Source: Portevinia maculata
Taxonomy: Eukaryota; Arthropoda; Insecta; Diptera; Syrphidae
Assembly: GCA_949715645.1 (NCBI GenBank)
Contig: OX454527.1
Location: 142,736,703-142,800,702 of the forward strand
Direction of reading: 5' to 3'
DNA: 64,000 nt
Part shown: in pieces, positions 1-8,759 of the stretch
How positions within the stretch are numbered: position 1 is the first letter of the stretch
Layout: each line of letters opens with the position of its first letter
Position numbers and translations under genes: made by a program
The notes under the pieces: model-generated
The model's database searches: none
Told to the model about the DNA's origin: nothing
What the model saw: only the letters and a program-made list of their open reading frames with translations

Positions 1-607
1 TTTAGTCGCTGGCGTTTGTGGTTTTCTTTTAAGATTTTAACCAGCAACCTACTAGGGCACGAACAATCTTCACTATCGCAGCTCTTAACCAATCAGATCT
101 CCGCTTGCGGAATTTGAAGAAGTCAGAATGGGTGCTGTCTTGGATATCTTTTAAGGTTCACTGCACCGTTCACTCGATAGAGCGTACTGATCTTCTCATC
201 CTTTTTTAAGGACTTTAAATCTTGCGGTTTAAGAGGTAGCGAGTTTTTAACCGGTCCCTGCTCGGGCGCCAATTAAAGAGTCCTGCTCCGCGGATAACAA
301 AAAATTAAATTTCGGGCGACCACTGCCCGACAAAACACATGTTACTTTTAATCCTAAATGATTTATTCGCGATATAGATTAATACAATGGTATAATTTAC
401 AACCGCTCCGTATGGTGTGTCTCTAAGAACTAACTTAATCATAAAACCCATTCCCACGACGCTGGCTATCTGGAGACGACATTTATCCTTGGTCAGCAAA
501 TGCAACGGATGCGCGTGCATTTGAGTCAGCTCAAATGCACGAGCCAGACGACGACCGGTGGGAAAGCTGCAACCAATGCAATACCACGGATCATGTATCC
601 GGCACAA
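1..607 (-). mobile_element. Gypsy-type LTR retrotransposon end, running off the left edge
   Basis: Read on the minus strand, an 18-nt stretch at 254-271 (starts TGGCGCCCGAGC) looks like a primer-binding site for a lysine tRNA. This would place a 5' LTR to its right and the leader of the element to its left, beyond the window. A possible LTR runs from 607 (minus-strand TGTGCCGG) to 272 and contains only a short open frame that I do not recognise. The second LTR and the target duplication lie outside the window, so the boundaries are uncertain. Confidence 0.45.
254..271 (-). other. Putative primer-binding site, tRNA-Lys-like
   Basis: Minus-strand sequence TGGCGCCCGAGCAGGGAC. It differs by one base from the well-known retroviral site complementary to tRNA-Lys3 (established knowledge, from memory). 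It lies next to the candidate LTR end at 272. Confidence 0.5.
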
Positions 608-1679
608 TGCTAACTTGTTTATTCACGTATCATGTATCCGGCATATGCTCTGAATGTATGTAGGTATGTATGTCTCGCCCACGCTGGATGGTGTTAACTT
701 TGATAATTCCATTTTCCTGCAAATAAAACTGAAAAACTGTTTATTATCAACAGATTCCAGATTTCCAGATTCCCTTGATTCTCCCGTCTTTTACTACCAA
801 TGATTTTGTTTAGTTAGCCTCCACTTCTATTTGTTTACATTCGAGAACAACTGTAAAACAGATAACAGTTTCAACAAAAAAAAAACTCTGTAGGGTAAAC
901 TACCGAAATAGTTGGCAGTATTAGGCGAATTTCAAAGGAATCTGGAAATAAAAGTAAGTTTTTTAATAAAAATAAATAGTTTTTCGAGTTTGTTTTCAGG
1001 AAATTGGATTTATCTAAATATGCACAGAAGTTGGATGCAGTAAAGAAAGAACTGTATTGCAAAGTTCTCTTTATCTGTAAACCTTCAGGTTATGGCGAAG
1101 GAGTTGTGGCTTCGTGGGAGTAAAGCGTTAAAGGCAGACTTCTTACAATTTTCCTAAAAATAAAATCAAAAAACTATTGACTTTTAATAAAAAAAAACTT
1201 GCTTTTATTTCCAGATTCCTTCGATTCTCCCGCCAATTATTTCGTTTGTTTACTTTCCAGAAGAGTTTGTTTACATTTGGAAGTCAACAAAATAAATTTT
1301 TGACAACTAGCGCCGGCACTAGCTATTTTTTAACGCCAATTAGACTGCTCGAACTTTTCACTCGCTCCTTGTAATTGCGATTCGGGATTTATCCCATTTT
1401 GGTATATTTCGGTTCAAAATTTGGAGGTTTTTAGGCTACTTAGAATGCCATAATCTCTGATCAAAGTGCACCTCGCCTTGTGGAGTTTTAATGACTTGTG
1501 GGGTTCAGTGAGGTTTGGGAGAATCGGCTTGTATAGTTAACATTTTCAAATCATTAGATGATATATGTTCGTTTTCTTGCTTAGCAAATTCCAGCCTTTG
1601 ATTGCATCAGGCACCCTGATCTTAAAACATCATTCTGGAGTCGGGCCGAGCTCGACTGCACCAGTCATTCCTTAACATA
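608..1679. other. Unassigned stretch with an imperfect inverted repeat
   Basis: No convincing gene is seen; the open frames are short and AT-biased. Sequence at about 931-985 recurs in inverted orientation at about 1175-1235, sharing the core TTTTATTTCCAGATTCC. A related direct copy of the outer part (CCAGATTCC then TTGATTCTCCCG) occurs at 765-787. The arrangement resembles the arms of a small inverted-repeat element, but no target duplication was found. Confidence 0.4.
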
Positions 1680-3234
1680 TTGCAGCTACAGTAGTTGCAC
1701 AATGATATCCCGTCAGGGATTTAAGCGACGGTTAGCGTTCGAATGAGATCAGTCTTCCCAACCTGTACTCCTGCCAATGAAAAGAGGCAAGAGGGCAATT
1801 GAGGTTAGATTGTAACAGTCACTTCAATCAGAGGTCCAATCCGGGGTTAGATATAGTCACCGCGGGTTTGTTATCGTCCTGCTGAGAAGAGAAAATATGC
1901 GACCAGAGATAGGGTTTGATTAGAAGAAACACCTCACTCTACCCCTCCTTGGTTTCTGAACTTAATATCAGTGTTTCCGCACTGCATTTTTTTGTTGTCC
2001 TAAGAAAAATGAGAAGGCGCTTCAATGATAAGGAGCTTCGGTTTACAGCACTCACCATATCCGCACCAAATACCTGCCACCTGATACGAGCAAAAGCAGG
2101 ACAATCACAGAGGAAATGGTCCGCAGTGGTGTCGCTTTCTCCACAGGCTTCGCAGTTGGTGGTATCGCTTTGGCCTTGCACCTTAAGGTGTTTGGCAAAA
2201 GCGTAGTGTCCCGTAAGAACGCCAGTAGTCTGTCTGCAGTCTTTTCTGTTCAGAGACAACAAGAATGCCGCGGATTTGATACAGACGTAGGGGAGAATTT
2301 GCTTAGTCTGTCTGCACCCTGGAGAGTCATTCCAACGGCGATTGTGTTCATATGAAACCCAACCGTCAATGGAGCCCTGAGACCGAATTCAGAGAGATCT
2401 TGCATTCACGGACTATTTTGGAGGTGGTTGAGGGGTTGAACAAGGCCTTAAGCGCAGCATGACTGTCGCTACAGACGCAGATACTTCGCCCCCTCCACCT
2501 GTTCCCCGCAACATAGTCCATGTCCATTAGGATAGCATAAGTCTCCGTTTGGAAGACAGGCGCATGTTTACCTAACGAGAAGAAAAGTCTTATGTTGTCG
2601 CTCTCGATGAAAACACCAGCACCAGATCCTTGATTGGTTTTGAAGCCATCCGTGAAGATTCGACTGCATTCCTTTCCAGGCTCAGCGTCTGGCCAGAGCC
2701 AGTCGAATTCATAGTTGCGCTTCAGCCGAAGTTCCGGTGTCATTGCATCAGACGGCATATCCATAAGATAGGAGTCGAAGGACAGCCGTTGCGCAAGTTT
2801 ATCAAAACTCCAGTGCGAGTTATACCAAAAGCCACATCGTTTTACACGTGAGATAGCTTTGATTGTGCAACCCATAATGTAAACAACAAGGGGCGGGAGG
2901 TTCAATAATGCATCCAGGCTGGAGCCAGGCGTGCTGGGGAGGGCCCCCGTGCAGCCGAGACATACCTTCCTTTGGAGTTTGGCGAAAGCAGCAGTAACGT
3001 ATTTACGCGAAAGCTTATTCCACCAAACAACGGATGCGTATGCTATAAATGGTCTTATCATAGCCGTATAAATCCATAGGACTCTTTTCGGTGATAAGCC
3101 CCATGTCTTGCCGAAAATGCCATTGCACTGCTAGAAAACCGACAGCGCCTTGGCAGTCTTCAGCTCAACATGCTTGGACCAAAGAAGTTTGCTATCCAGG
3201 ATGACTGATAAAACTAAGCTTATGTTTTTTAGCC
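1680..3234 (-). mobile_element. 5'-truncated LOA/I-like LINE remnant
   Basis: Several broken minus-strand frames line up as the 3' half of a non-LTR retrotransposon: the end of the reverse transcriptase (about 3131-3234), then RNase H (2366-3061), then a C-terminal Cys/His knuckle (1939-2262). The 3' untranslated part extends left to about 1680. The 5' side stops exactly where the Harbinger element begins, so it is either truncated or cut there. RNase H in a LINE points to the LOA or I groups rather than typical Jockey. Confidence 0.75.
1939..3231 (-). pseudogene. LINE ORF2 C-terminal half: RT thumb, RNase H, Cys-His knuckle (broken)
   Basis: The order of domains on the minus strand is RT C-terminus (about 3131-3231, containing VILDSKLLW), a connection segment, RNase H (within 2366-3061) and a Cys-rich end (1939-2262). 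RNase H acidic residues are visible in FTDG, QTETYA and SDSHAA, which match the usual YTDGS, QAE and SDSQA motifs. The C-terminal knuckle follows CEACG with a later HFLCDCPAF, as in LOA and R1 type LINEs. Stops and frame changes lie between the three pieces, so no full protein can be made. The N-terminal endonuclease and RT core are absent. Role in the intact family: target-primed reverse transcription. Confidence 0.75.
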
Positions 3235-3237
3235 TTA

Positions 3238-3264
3238 AGCCCAGTATCCTGCTCGCGCTAAAAT
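3238..3264 (+). repeat. Left terminal inverted repeat of the Harbinger element
   Basis: Starts AGCCCAGTATCCTGCTCGCG and matches the reverse complement of 7306-7332 at all 27 positions. TTA at 3235-3237 is the left target-site duplication. Further GCTAAATTT-type subterminal motifs follow up to about 3315. Confidence 0.9.
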
Positions 3265-3420
3265 TTAGCAGCAGTAATTCTCTCCACAGCGCAGATAAAT
3301 GGCTGCTAAATTTGTGACACATTAAATAGGTGGAGAAAAACCATATGTTCTTGACAAATGTCAGTAAATATTTATATGTAAAATTTTTGACTAAAAGAAA
3401 AGGAAATATTAAAAAGTACA

Positions 3421-4856
3421 ATGAATAACCAAAACATTGAAGAAGATGTTATAATAAGCGCAGCAGCTCAAATAATTGCTATAGTAGCAAGAAGAAGGCG
3501 GACTTTTCCTTCTATTCGCGTAAATCCCTATTTGCAAGAACGGAAAACATAAGGCCGATTTGTAAAAGACGTAAGATTACTTTGAATTTTAAAAAATTAC
3601 AATTTGCCACAACACTTTTATTTATCCATAGTTCTTGGATTTGGTAGCCAACCCCAATTTGTTTAAAGAGAACTTCCATATGGATCCTGAGATTTTCCAA
3701 AATCTCTTCACAATGGTGGAGCCCTTATTATTACCTAAAAGAAACTCGAGGCCAAATGAAAGCATAAGTCCTCTTGAAAAATTTGCTATCGTGATAGAGT
3801 ATGTATAAATGAATTAGTATCTCAAATGCACGACTAAATGACTTGTTTATATATATCTTGCTAGTGGTGCAATGCAAAGACATTTGGCATCTGTCTATAG
3901 GATAAGCAAGCAGTATTTTGGGAGATTAATTAACGAAGTTTGCTCTGCAATATCCCAAGTATTGAGCACTGAAATTTCCACATTAAGCAAAACAGAATTT
4001 ATAAGAATTGCAAACGGATTCAATGCTATGTGGAATTTGCCAAACTGCTTGGGTGCTATCGATGGTAAACACGTTGCCATAAAGTGTCCGAAAAATGCTG
4101 GAAGCTTATTTTACAATTATAAGGTATAGGTATTAATGAGTACAAATGCCTAATGTTTTGTCTTCAAAACGCTTTTTCGTTTTTTTTAGGGATTCCACAG
4201 TATTGTGCTGATGGCAATATCAGATGCAAATTACGCATTTACATATATTGATGTTGGTGCATATGGATCTGAGGGTGATGCGAATGTGTTCAGTGCATCA
4301 AAGCTCGGAAGGAAAATTCTCGAAGACAATATGGAATTTCCAGAGGATATGGAAGTTGGACCAGATAAGCTTCCGTATTTTTTTCTAGCAGATGATGCAT
4401 TTCCTCTTAAAAAAAGGATATTGAAGCCATTTGCACCCAGAAAACCAAAGAAACGATGAACGAATCGCTAACTATAGGATAAGCAGAGCAAGACGTTGTG
4501 TGGAAAACGCATTTGGAATTTTATGTTCCAAATGGATCTGCTTAGGCAGAACAATGTTTTGCAACCCAGACAAGGCTCAGAAAATTGTGACCGCTTGCTG
4601 TTACCTTCACAATTTCTTATTGCGAACCAGTAACGCTTCTTATTGTCCGCCGCGATTCGCTGATTATTATGACAGTACTGGATGCTTAGTCAGAGGCGAG
4701 TGGAGAAAACCCGTCGCGGAATCCGCATTATGTAACTGCATTCTTCCATCGAATGCAGGAAGACAAAGCAATGACGGGAAATGCACTAGAAATAAAATTA
4801 AAGAGTTTGTAAACTCGCCTATTCCATGGCAGCAGAAAGCTGCATTTTTTGAATAA
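3421..4856 (+). pseudogene. PIF/Harbinger (DDE_Tnp_4 / HARBI1-like) transposase, interrupted
   Basis: Four exons can be traced: 3421 to about 3571, about 3633-3798, 3865-4123 and 4190-4856, with GT-AG introns (for example 4124-4189 and 3799-3864). The DDE_Tnp_4 motifs are clear: the first Asp in LGAIDGKH, the second Asp region in DVGAYGSEGD, ADDAFPL, and the Glu in RARRCVENAFG. This enzyme family cuts and joins Harbinger ends in the nucleus. Two faults are visible: a TAA stop in exon 1 (about 3550), and an extra base in an A-run near 4441-4447 that puts the C-terminal part (from NDERIANYR) into another frame. It is otherwise complete, so decay is recent or partial. Convergent with MED6 and the accessory fragments. 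Confidence 0.88.
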
Positions 4857-4881
4857 AAAACAATGTCTAAAATGTTTGGAT

Positions 4882-5003
4882 CTATTTTATTTTTAATTTC
4901 CGCAGCTCTACCAATGCCTGCTGGTGAAATGAAAGGCTTAACTCCTCAACAACTTCTTCTGGGAGCTGCTTCAATATTCTGTCTAGGTTGGCAAAAAGGC
5001 TAA
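4882..5003 (-). pseudogene. Fragment of Harbinger accessory protein C-terminus, copy 1
   Basis: A minus-strand open segment encodes FANLDRILKQLPEEVVEEL and ends in TAG at 4882-4884, only 25 bp from the transposase stop. It is clearly homologous to the segment at 5118-5280. The pattern (aromatic-x-x-x-Leu, then a Leu/Pro/Glu-rich helix) resembles the BESS-type C-terminus of MADF proteins. Harbinger elements usually carry a second Myb/MADF-like gene, so this is probably its remnant. Too short for a firm family call. Confidence 0.5.
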
Positions 5004-5117
5004 CATAAATCCAAAATTGTTAATAAAAATAAGAACTATTCTAAAACATAAGACAATTATTATAATGCACTTTTATTTTTTAGAGATTCATTGAACAATT
5101 CAAAAACTTTTAAGTGT

Positions 5118-5280
5118 TCAATTTCCTGGTCCTCTGGTTTTTCTTGCATTATGCACACGAAGAGCAGCAACAGCCTGTTGCTGGAAACTGATGCCAAGCT
5201 CTTCGACTATATCCTCTGGAAGCTTTTTCAGTACTCTATCCAAATTTGACAGAAAACTGTCGATTGATCTTCGCAATAAG
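5118..5280 (-). pseudogene. Fragment of Harbinger accessory protein C-terminus, copy 2
   Basis: Minus-strand segment encoding SIDSFLSNLDRVLKKLPED and onward to a TGA at 5118-5120. It shares the pattern NLDR-x-LK-x-LPE-x-x-VEEL-x-x-SF-x-QQA with the segment at 4882-5003, so the two are tandem copies. Upstream (to the right) the frame dissolves in a duplicated 23-bp sequence, and no further part of the gene is seen before MED6. Confidence 0.5.
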
Positions 5281-5340
5281 GCTCAATAGCACACATTGAA
5301 ATTAGTCAATTATCAATTGTCGATTGATCTTCGCAATAAG
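5258..5340. repeat. Direct repeat of 23 bp, two copies
   Basis: TGTCGATTGATCTTCGCAAT and the next three bases occur identically at 5258-5280 and 5318-5340. They lie at the apparent junction between the accessory-protein remnant and the MED6 3' region, so they may mark the rearrangement. Confidence 0.85.
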
Positions 5341-5570
5341 CCTGACTACTGAAGACTAGATGGCATAACACATGAGCGTTAGCGCTTCAGCAAAGAGTGT
5401 TTTCAGATCACCCCACCGAAAAACGCATCACCTATCTCTCGGTACAGTCTCGATGTTAAAAGTTGTAACTTACTTCCATCAGAACAAATACAAGGCTCTT
5501 TTGTTTGGAGTAAAATTGCGACAGATATATAAAATAAAATTATTATTTCTTAACGTACATATTATATACT

Positions 5571-6585
5571 CTATTGGAGCTTAATTTTTTTCTCCGGCGG
5601 AGGTTTCATATCAGGGTTCTCCACTTTTATATCTTGAACGCCCTGGGTTGGGGGTGGACTTGCTTCAGCCACACTGGCATTGTTAGGGTTCGCTTCTTGT
5701 TGGATTTGTTGCATTCCTTCTTGGCCGTCAGGACGCATGTTCTGGTGCTGCTGCTGTTGTTGTTGATGAATTTGCGGAGGAATTGGAGGTGGGAATTTAC
5801 GAAGTAGTTCAACCAGCAGCATATCAACACGCTGCATCTGAAATATAGTTCCGGTCTCATCTTTCGTCTGTGACGAATCTTTTTTAGTGGCAGCCTTTGA
5901 TTTATCAGATACTGAGAGGGATAGAAGTCGTTGAAATTTGTTTATTGAGATTTTGACTTTCTTACTTACAAACTTTATTTGATGAAAAGTCCCACGTATA
6001 TCCCTTGTTGGGATGATAGCGTGAGTAGCTACTTGCTTCTTCAAATGCCGATTGAAGATTAATCACCGTTGAGAGCTTAAATTAGAAAACATCTTTTAGC
6101 ACGTGCTGATTGTAGCATAAAGTTACACTTACAATTCTGGAATTGATTACGTTTGCTAGATCTGGCGCCTTATATACCATGCCCGCAATGATGTAGTAAT
6201 CAGCTAGTGGAGTTGCCTCAGTTGGACTATGACGATGTTGTTTTCGAATGAAAATTGGTTCCGACACATGCAGCAATATGTATTCAACTCCAATCATGTT
6301 GCTAAAATAAAAAATTAACATTTTTATTAAAAAGATACTCACTGCCATGGAACTCATAACTCACTTCAACTGATCCAAACTCATATGCTGCATTCGCACT
6401 GTTTCATTATTGCACACCCTATCGTAGAAAGGATTGGATTTGCGAGAAAAATAATCCATAACATTGGAAGGACTTAACGTGGGTATCAAATGCGAATCAT
6501 GCCAAGACAACCACAGTGGATTGTCTTGCGAAAATGGTACACCCAAGCGATTCTGAAACATTTTTGTTTGTTTTCCTTCTGCCAC
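5571..6585 (-). CDS. MED6: Mediator complex subunit 6 (MED6), four exons
   Basis: MED6 is a conserved head-module subunit of Mediator, the nuclear complex that links transcription factors to RNA polymerase II. The exons are 6365-6585, 6133-6301, 5970-6075 and 5571-5911. All introns are GT-AG and 57-63 bp long, and the joined frame gives 278 codons without a stop. Recognisable family motifs are LSWHDS, NVMDYFSRKSNPFYD and CNNETVRMQ (exon 1), MIGVEYILLHV, IRKQHRHSP, ADYYIIAG and YKAPDLANVINSRI (exon 2), LQSAFEEASSY and RYHPNKGYTWDF (exon 3), and QRVDMLLVELLRKFPPPIPP (exon 4). A Gln-rich, Pro/Lys-rich tail follows. The size is close to animal MED6 (about 250 residues), with a longer start. The introns exclude a processed copy. 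The gene lies between the ends of a Harbinger transposon; about 700 bp upstream could hold its promoter. It may be the only host copy or a duplicate. Confidence 0.95.
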
Positions 6586-7305
6586 TCAAGCTAAAATCAA
6601 CTGGGAACTAAACGAAAAAAAGAAACGAAATTCGGAAAAGAAAAACTCACTTTTAGTCGTCGCCCGTGAATCTAAATTTAAAAGTATGCGGCTGCATTCT
6701 TCAAAATTTAGGGGTCAATGTTTTGCTTCTGCTACTGCAACGCGCACAAAACAACGACGGTGACAACAGTCTAATCCGAATTTAGTTCCGAAATATAATA
6801 AAAAAATACAATTTTCTGGCTTTGCTTTGCCGATTTTTAATCAATTTTCTTTTATTTTGTTGTGTAATTGTTTGCAATAAGTTGAACTCTTTCCGTTTGT
6901 GATATAAATGATTAGTTTAAACATGCACGATTAAATTTGTCACTCGCGTTAAAACTTTCACGCATTTTATTTAATTAAAATGCGGACGAAAAAACGAACC
7001 GAACGCACGCGACGAGCAAAACACGGAACTATAAAACTTTCCTTTTAATTTAATTTAATTCGTTTTCATCCACAAACACAGCACAAACCACAAACTTCCG
7101 AACGAACTGTCAAAATTTATCTCCGATTTAATGTACCAGGCAATTCTTTCGCGAGCTAAATAAGTGGAGACCTGTCATTCGCCGAGCAGACATTTTGTGT
7201 GGCCCATCTATGTGAAGTTAAGAATTTAGCAGGCGAACAGGATACTGCTTTGCTAAATGCGTTCGCTAAATTTTATCTTTGTATACATTTTTGTATGGGA
7301 GATAC
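6586..7305. other. Region upstream of MED6, inside the transposon
   Basis: No open frame of note. It is AT-rich with a GC-richer core near 6980-7015. It probably includes the MED6 promoter and then the right subterminal part of the Harbinger element (about 7140-7305), where GCTAAAT motifs recur as in the left end. Confidence 0.4.
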
Positions 7306-7332
7306 ATTTTAGCGCGAGCAGGATACTGGGCT
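7306..7332 (-). repeat. Right terminal inverted repeat of the Harbinger element
   Basis: Perfect inverted partner of 3238-3264, followed by TTA at 7333-7335. A diverged extra copy of the same motif lies just inside at 7222-7249 (minus-strand CAGTATCCTGTTCGCC), a subterminal repeat. Confidence 0.9.
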
Positions 7333-7389
7333 TTAATACGGAAGTCATCCCGGATATTGAACCATCTTTTTTATTTTAAGATACTTCGA

Positions 7390-7676
7390 ATTTTCTTTAT
7401 GAGCGGTCGGTACTTGCAAAGTCCAATATGTGACGCTTATACTTTACGAAGCAGTTCTCAGTATAATGTCCCTGTTCCTCCTTTTCGTACCACAAGATTT
7501 AGAAATTCGTTTTGCATTGTCTCATGCAAATTATTTAACAATCTCCCTGTTGACATACCAACCATTGTAACTCTATCATCCTCGTTTTTGAAAAAAATTA
7601 AACTTTGGCTTCTTGATTTCGATCATAATGAAATTGAAGTTTTGCTGCGATATACGGTTTAATTATTTATTTGTTA
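7390..7676 (+). pseudogene. 3' end fragment of a CR1/Jockey-like LINE ORF2
   Basis: A plus-strand frame encodes PFRTTRFRNSF, then LFNNLPVDI and a FLKKIKLWLLD end. This is the conserved last segment of CR1/Jockey-type ORF2 proteins (usually R-x-x-x-x-x-NSF, W-N-x-L-P, F-K-x-x-L). Nothing of the preceding RT is present. It lies between the Harbinger right end and the next LINE, and is a separate dead 3' fragment. Confidence 0.6.
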
Positions 7677-7756
7677 GTTATTTTGTGTTGTCATGAATTT
7701 TCTCTTCTAAATGAATATTTTATTTTTTGCTTTATTTACTTCCCTTATAATCACAA

Positions 7757-8110
7757 CCACAAACCGACTCAGTTATTGTGTTAAAATTCTATTCACCCCA
7801 CGACAAATATCAAACCCTTAAACACGTCGCAAATTTTCGAAAAACGCACTCGCGACAAATTAATTTAAGAGATGCTGGATACGATTCTGATAAAGTTGTT
7901 TACTTGCACGAGAGTTTAACGAATGACAACCGCGCCATTTTACGACATGCTATTCGACACATACGTCAACGTAGGCTTGTTTCTGTTTACACCGTTCGTG
8001 GCTATGCAATTGTGAAAACTAGTAAAAATGCAGCAGCTGTTTGTATAAACAGCTTGGAAGAGCTAAATGAGATTGCCCACGCACACGTACAACAACATGG
8101 CGGACAATAG
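7757..8110 (+). pseudogene. LINE B ORF1, C-terminal part
   Basis: The frame encodes FRKTHSRQINLRDAGYDSD, then LHESLTNDNRAILRHA and TVRGYAIVKTS. It aligns by eye with the ORF1 end at 29704-30705 (same order: FRKKNNRQLCLRDAG, LRESLSSQNKILLQHA, TARGCVYVK). In this family the region is the RNA-binding C-terminal part of the LINE nucleic-acid chaperone. The N-terminal coiled coil is missing because the element is 5'-truncated. The stop is TAG at about 8110. Confidence 0.7.
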
Positions 8111-8759
8111 TATGTCTACTGATAACATTAATCCGCCTGACGCCAGTAGAAGCCCACCACAGCGAACATCAAACTTTAAATAACTATTTCACTCTTTATT
8201 GTCTAGTGTCTTTTGCTTTTTTATCAAATCTTAAATTGTCAGGTTTAGCTAGTCTTCTCATAGTTATTACTCATATGCCAATATTAATTAAATCAATCCG
8301 TTCAAAAATGTCTTTAACAATTTAACTAGAGCCATTATCGTTATTGCTGCTGCTGTGTACTTTTTCCTCTTTAAAGTTTCCCTCTTATATTTTTATTGTA
8401 CTTGTGATATATGAATGAAGAACATGTAGTAGGGGTAAGTGAGTATTCAAATGCAGAACCAACATATAATATTACGCGCATATTGTTGGATATATTTTGT
8501 AGAAGGTATTCGGAACTTTCAGTTTGCCATATAAATGCTCAAAGCTTGTCAAAGCATATTGATGAGTTTAGGGTTATTTTTACGAACTCTAATATAGATA
8601 TCGTGTGTGTTTCGGAGACGTGGTTGTCATGTAATATAAGCAGTACCTTAATTATGGTTGGTGGCTACAAATTATATAGAGCTGATCGTGTAGGCAGGCG
8701 CGGGGGAGGTGTGGCTATTTTTGTTAAGGAAGCTATCCCTATTAGAATAATATTGACAT

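Larger units (their letters stand above)
3238..7332. mobile_element. PIF/Harbinger transposon carrying a MED6 gene
   Basis: The two ends are perfect 27-bp inverted repeats starting AGCCCAGTATCCTGCTCGCG (3238-3264 and 7306-7332). They are flanked by TTA on both sides (3235-3237 and 7333-7335), the usual Harbinger target duplication. The 4095-bp interior holds a plus-strand Harbinger transposase (3421-4856), two minus-strand fragments of an accessory protein (4882-5280) and a complete minus-strand MED6 gene (5571-6585). The accessory gene seems to have lost its 5' part, and MED6 occupies that place. The transposase is broken, so the element probably cannot move by itself. The alternative is that the right end belongs to a separate insertion upstream of a resident MED6. 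Confidence 0.8.

Noticed and set aside
871..1374. Short frames on both strands
   Set aside because: They lie over inverted-repeat DNA and show no coding features.
5571..6585. MED6 as a processed pseudogene
   Set aside because: Three short introns with proper GT-AG ends are kept and the joined frame is open, so it is a genomic copy.
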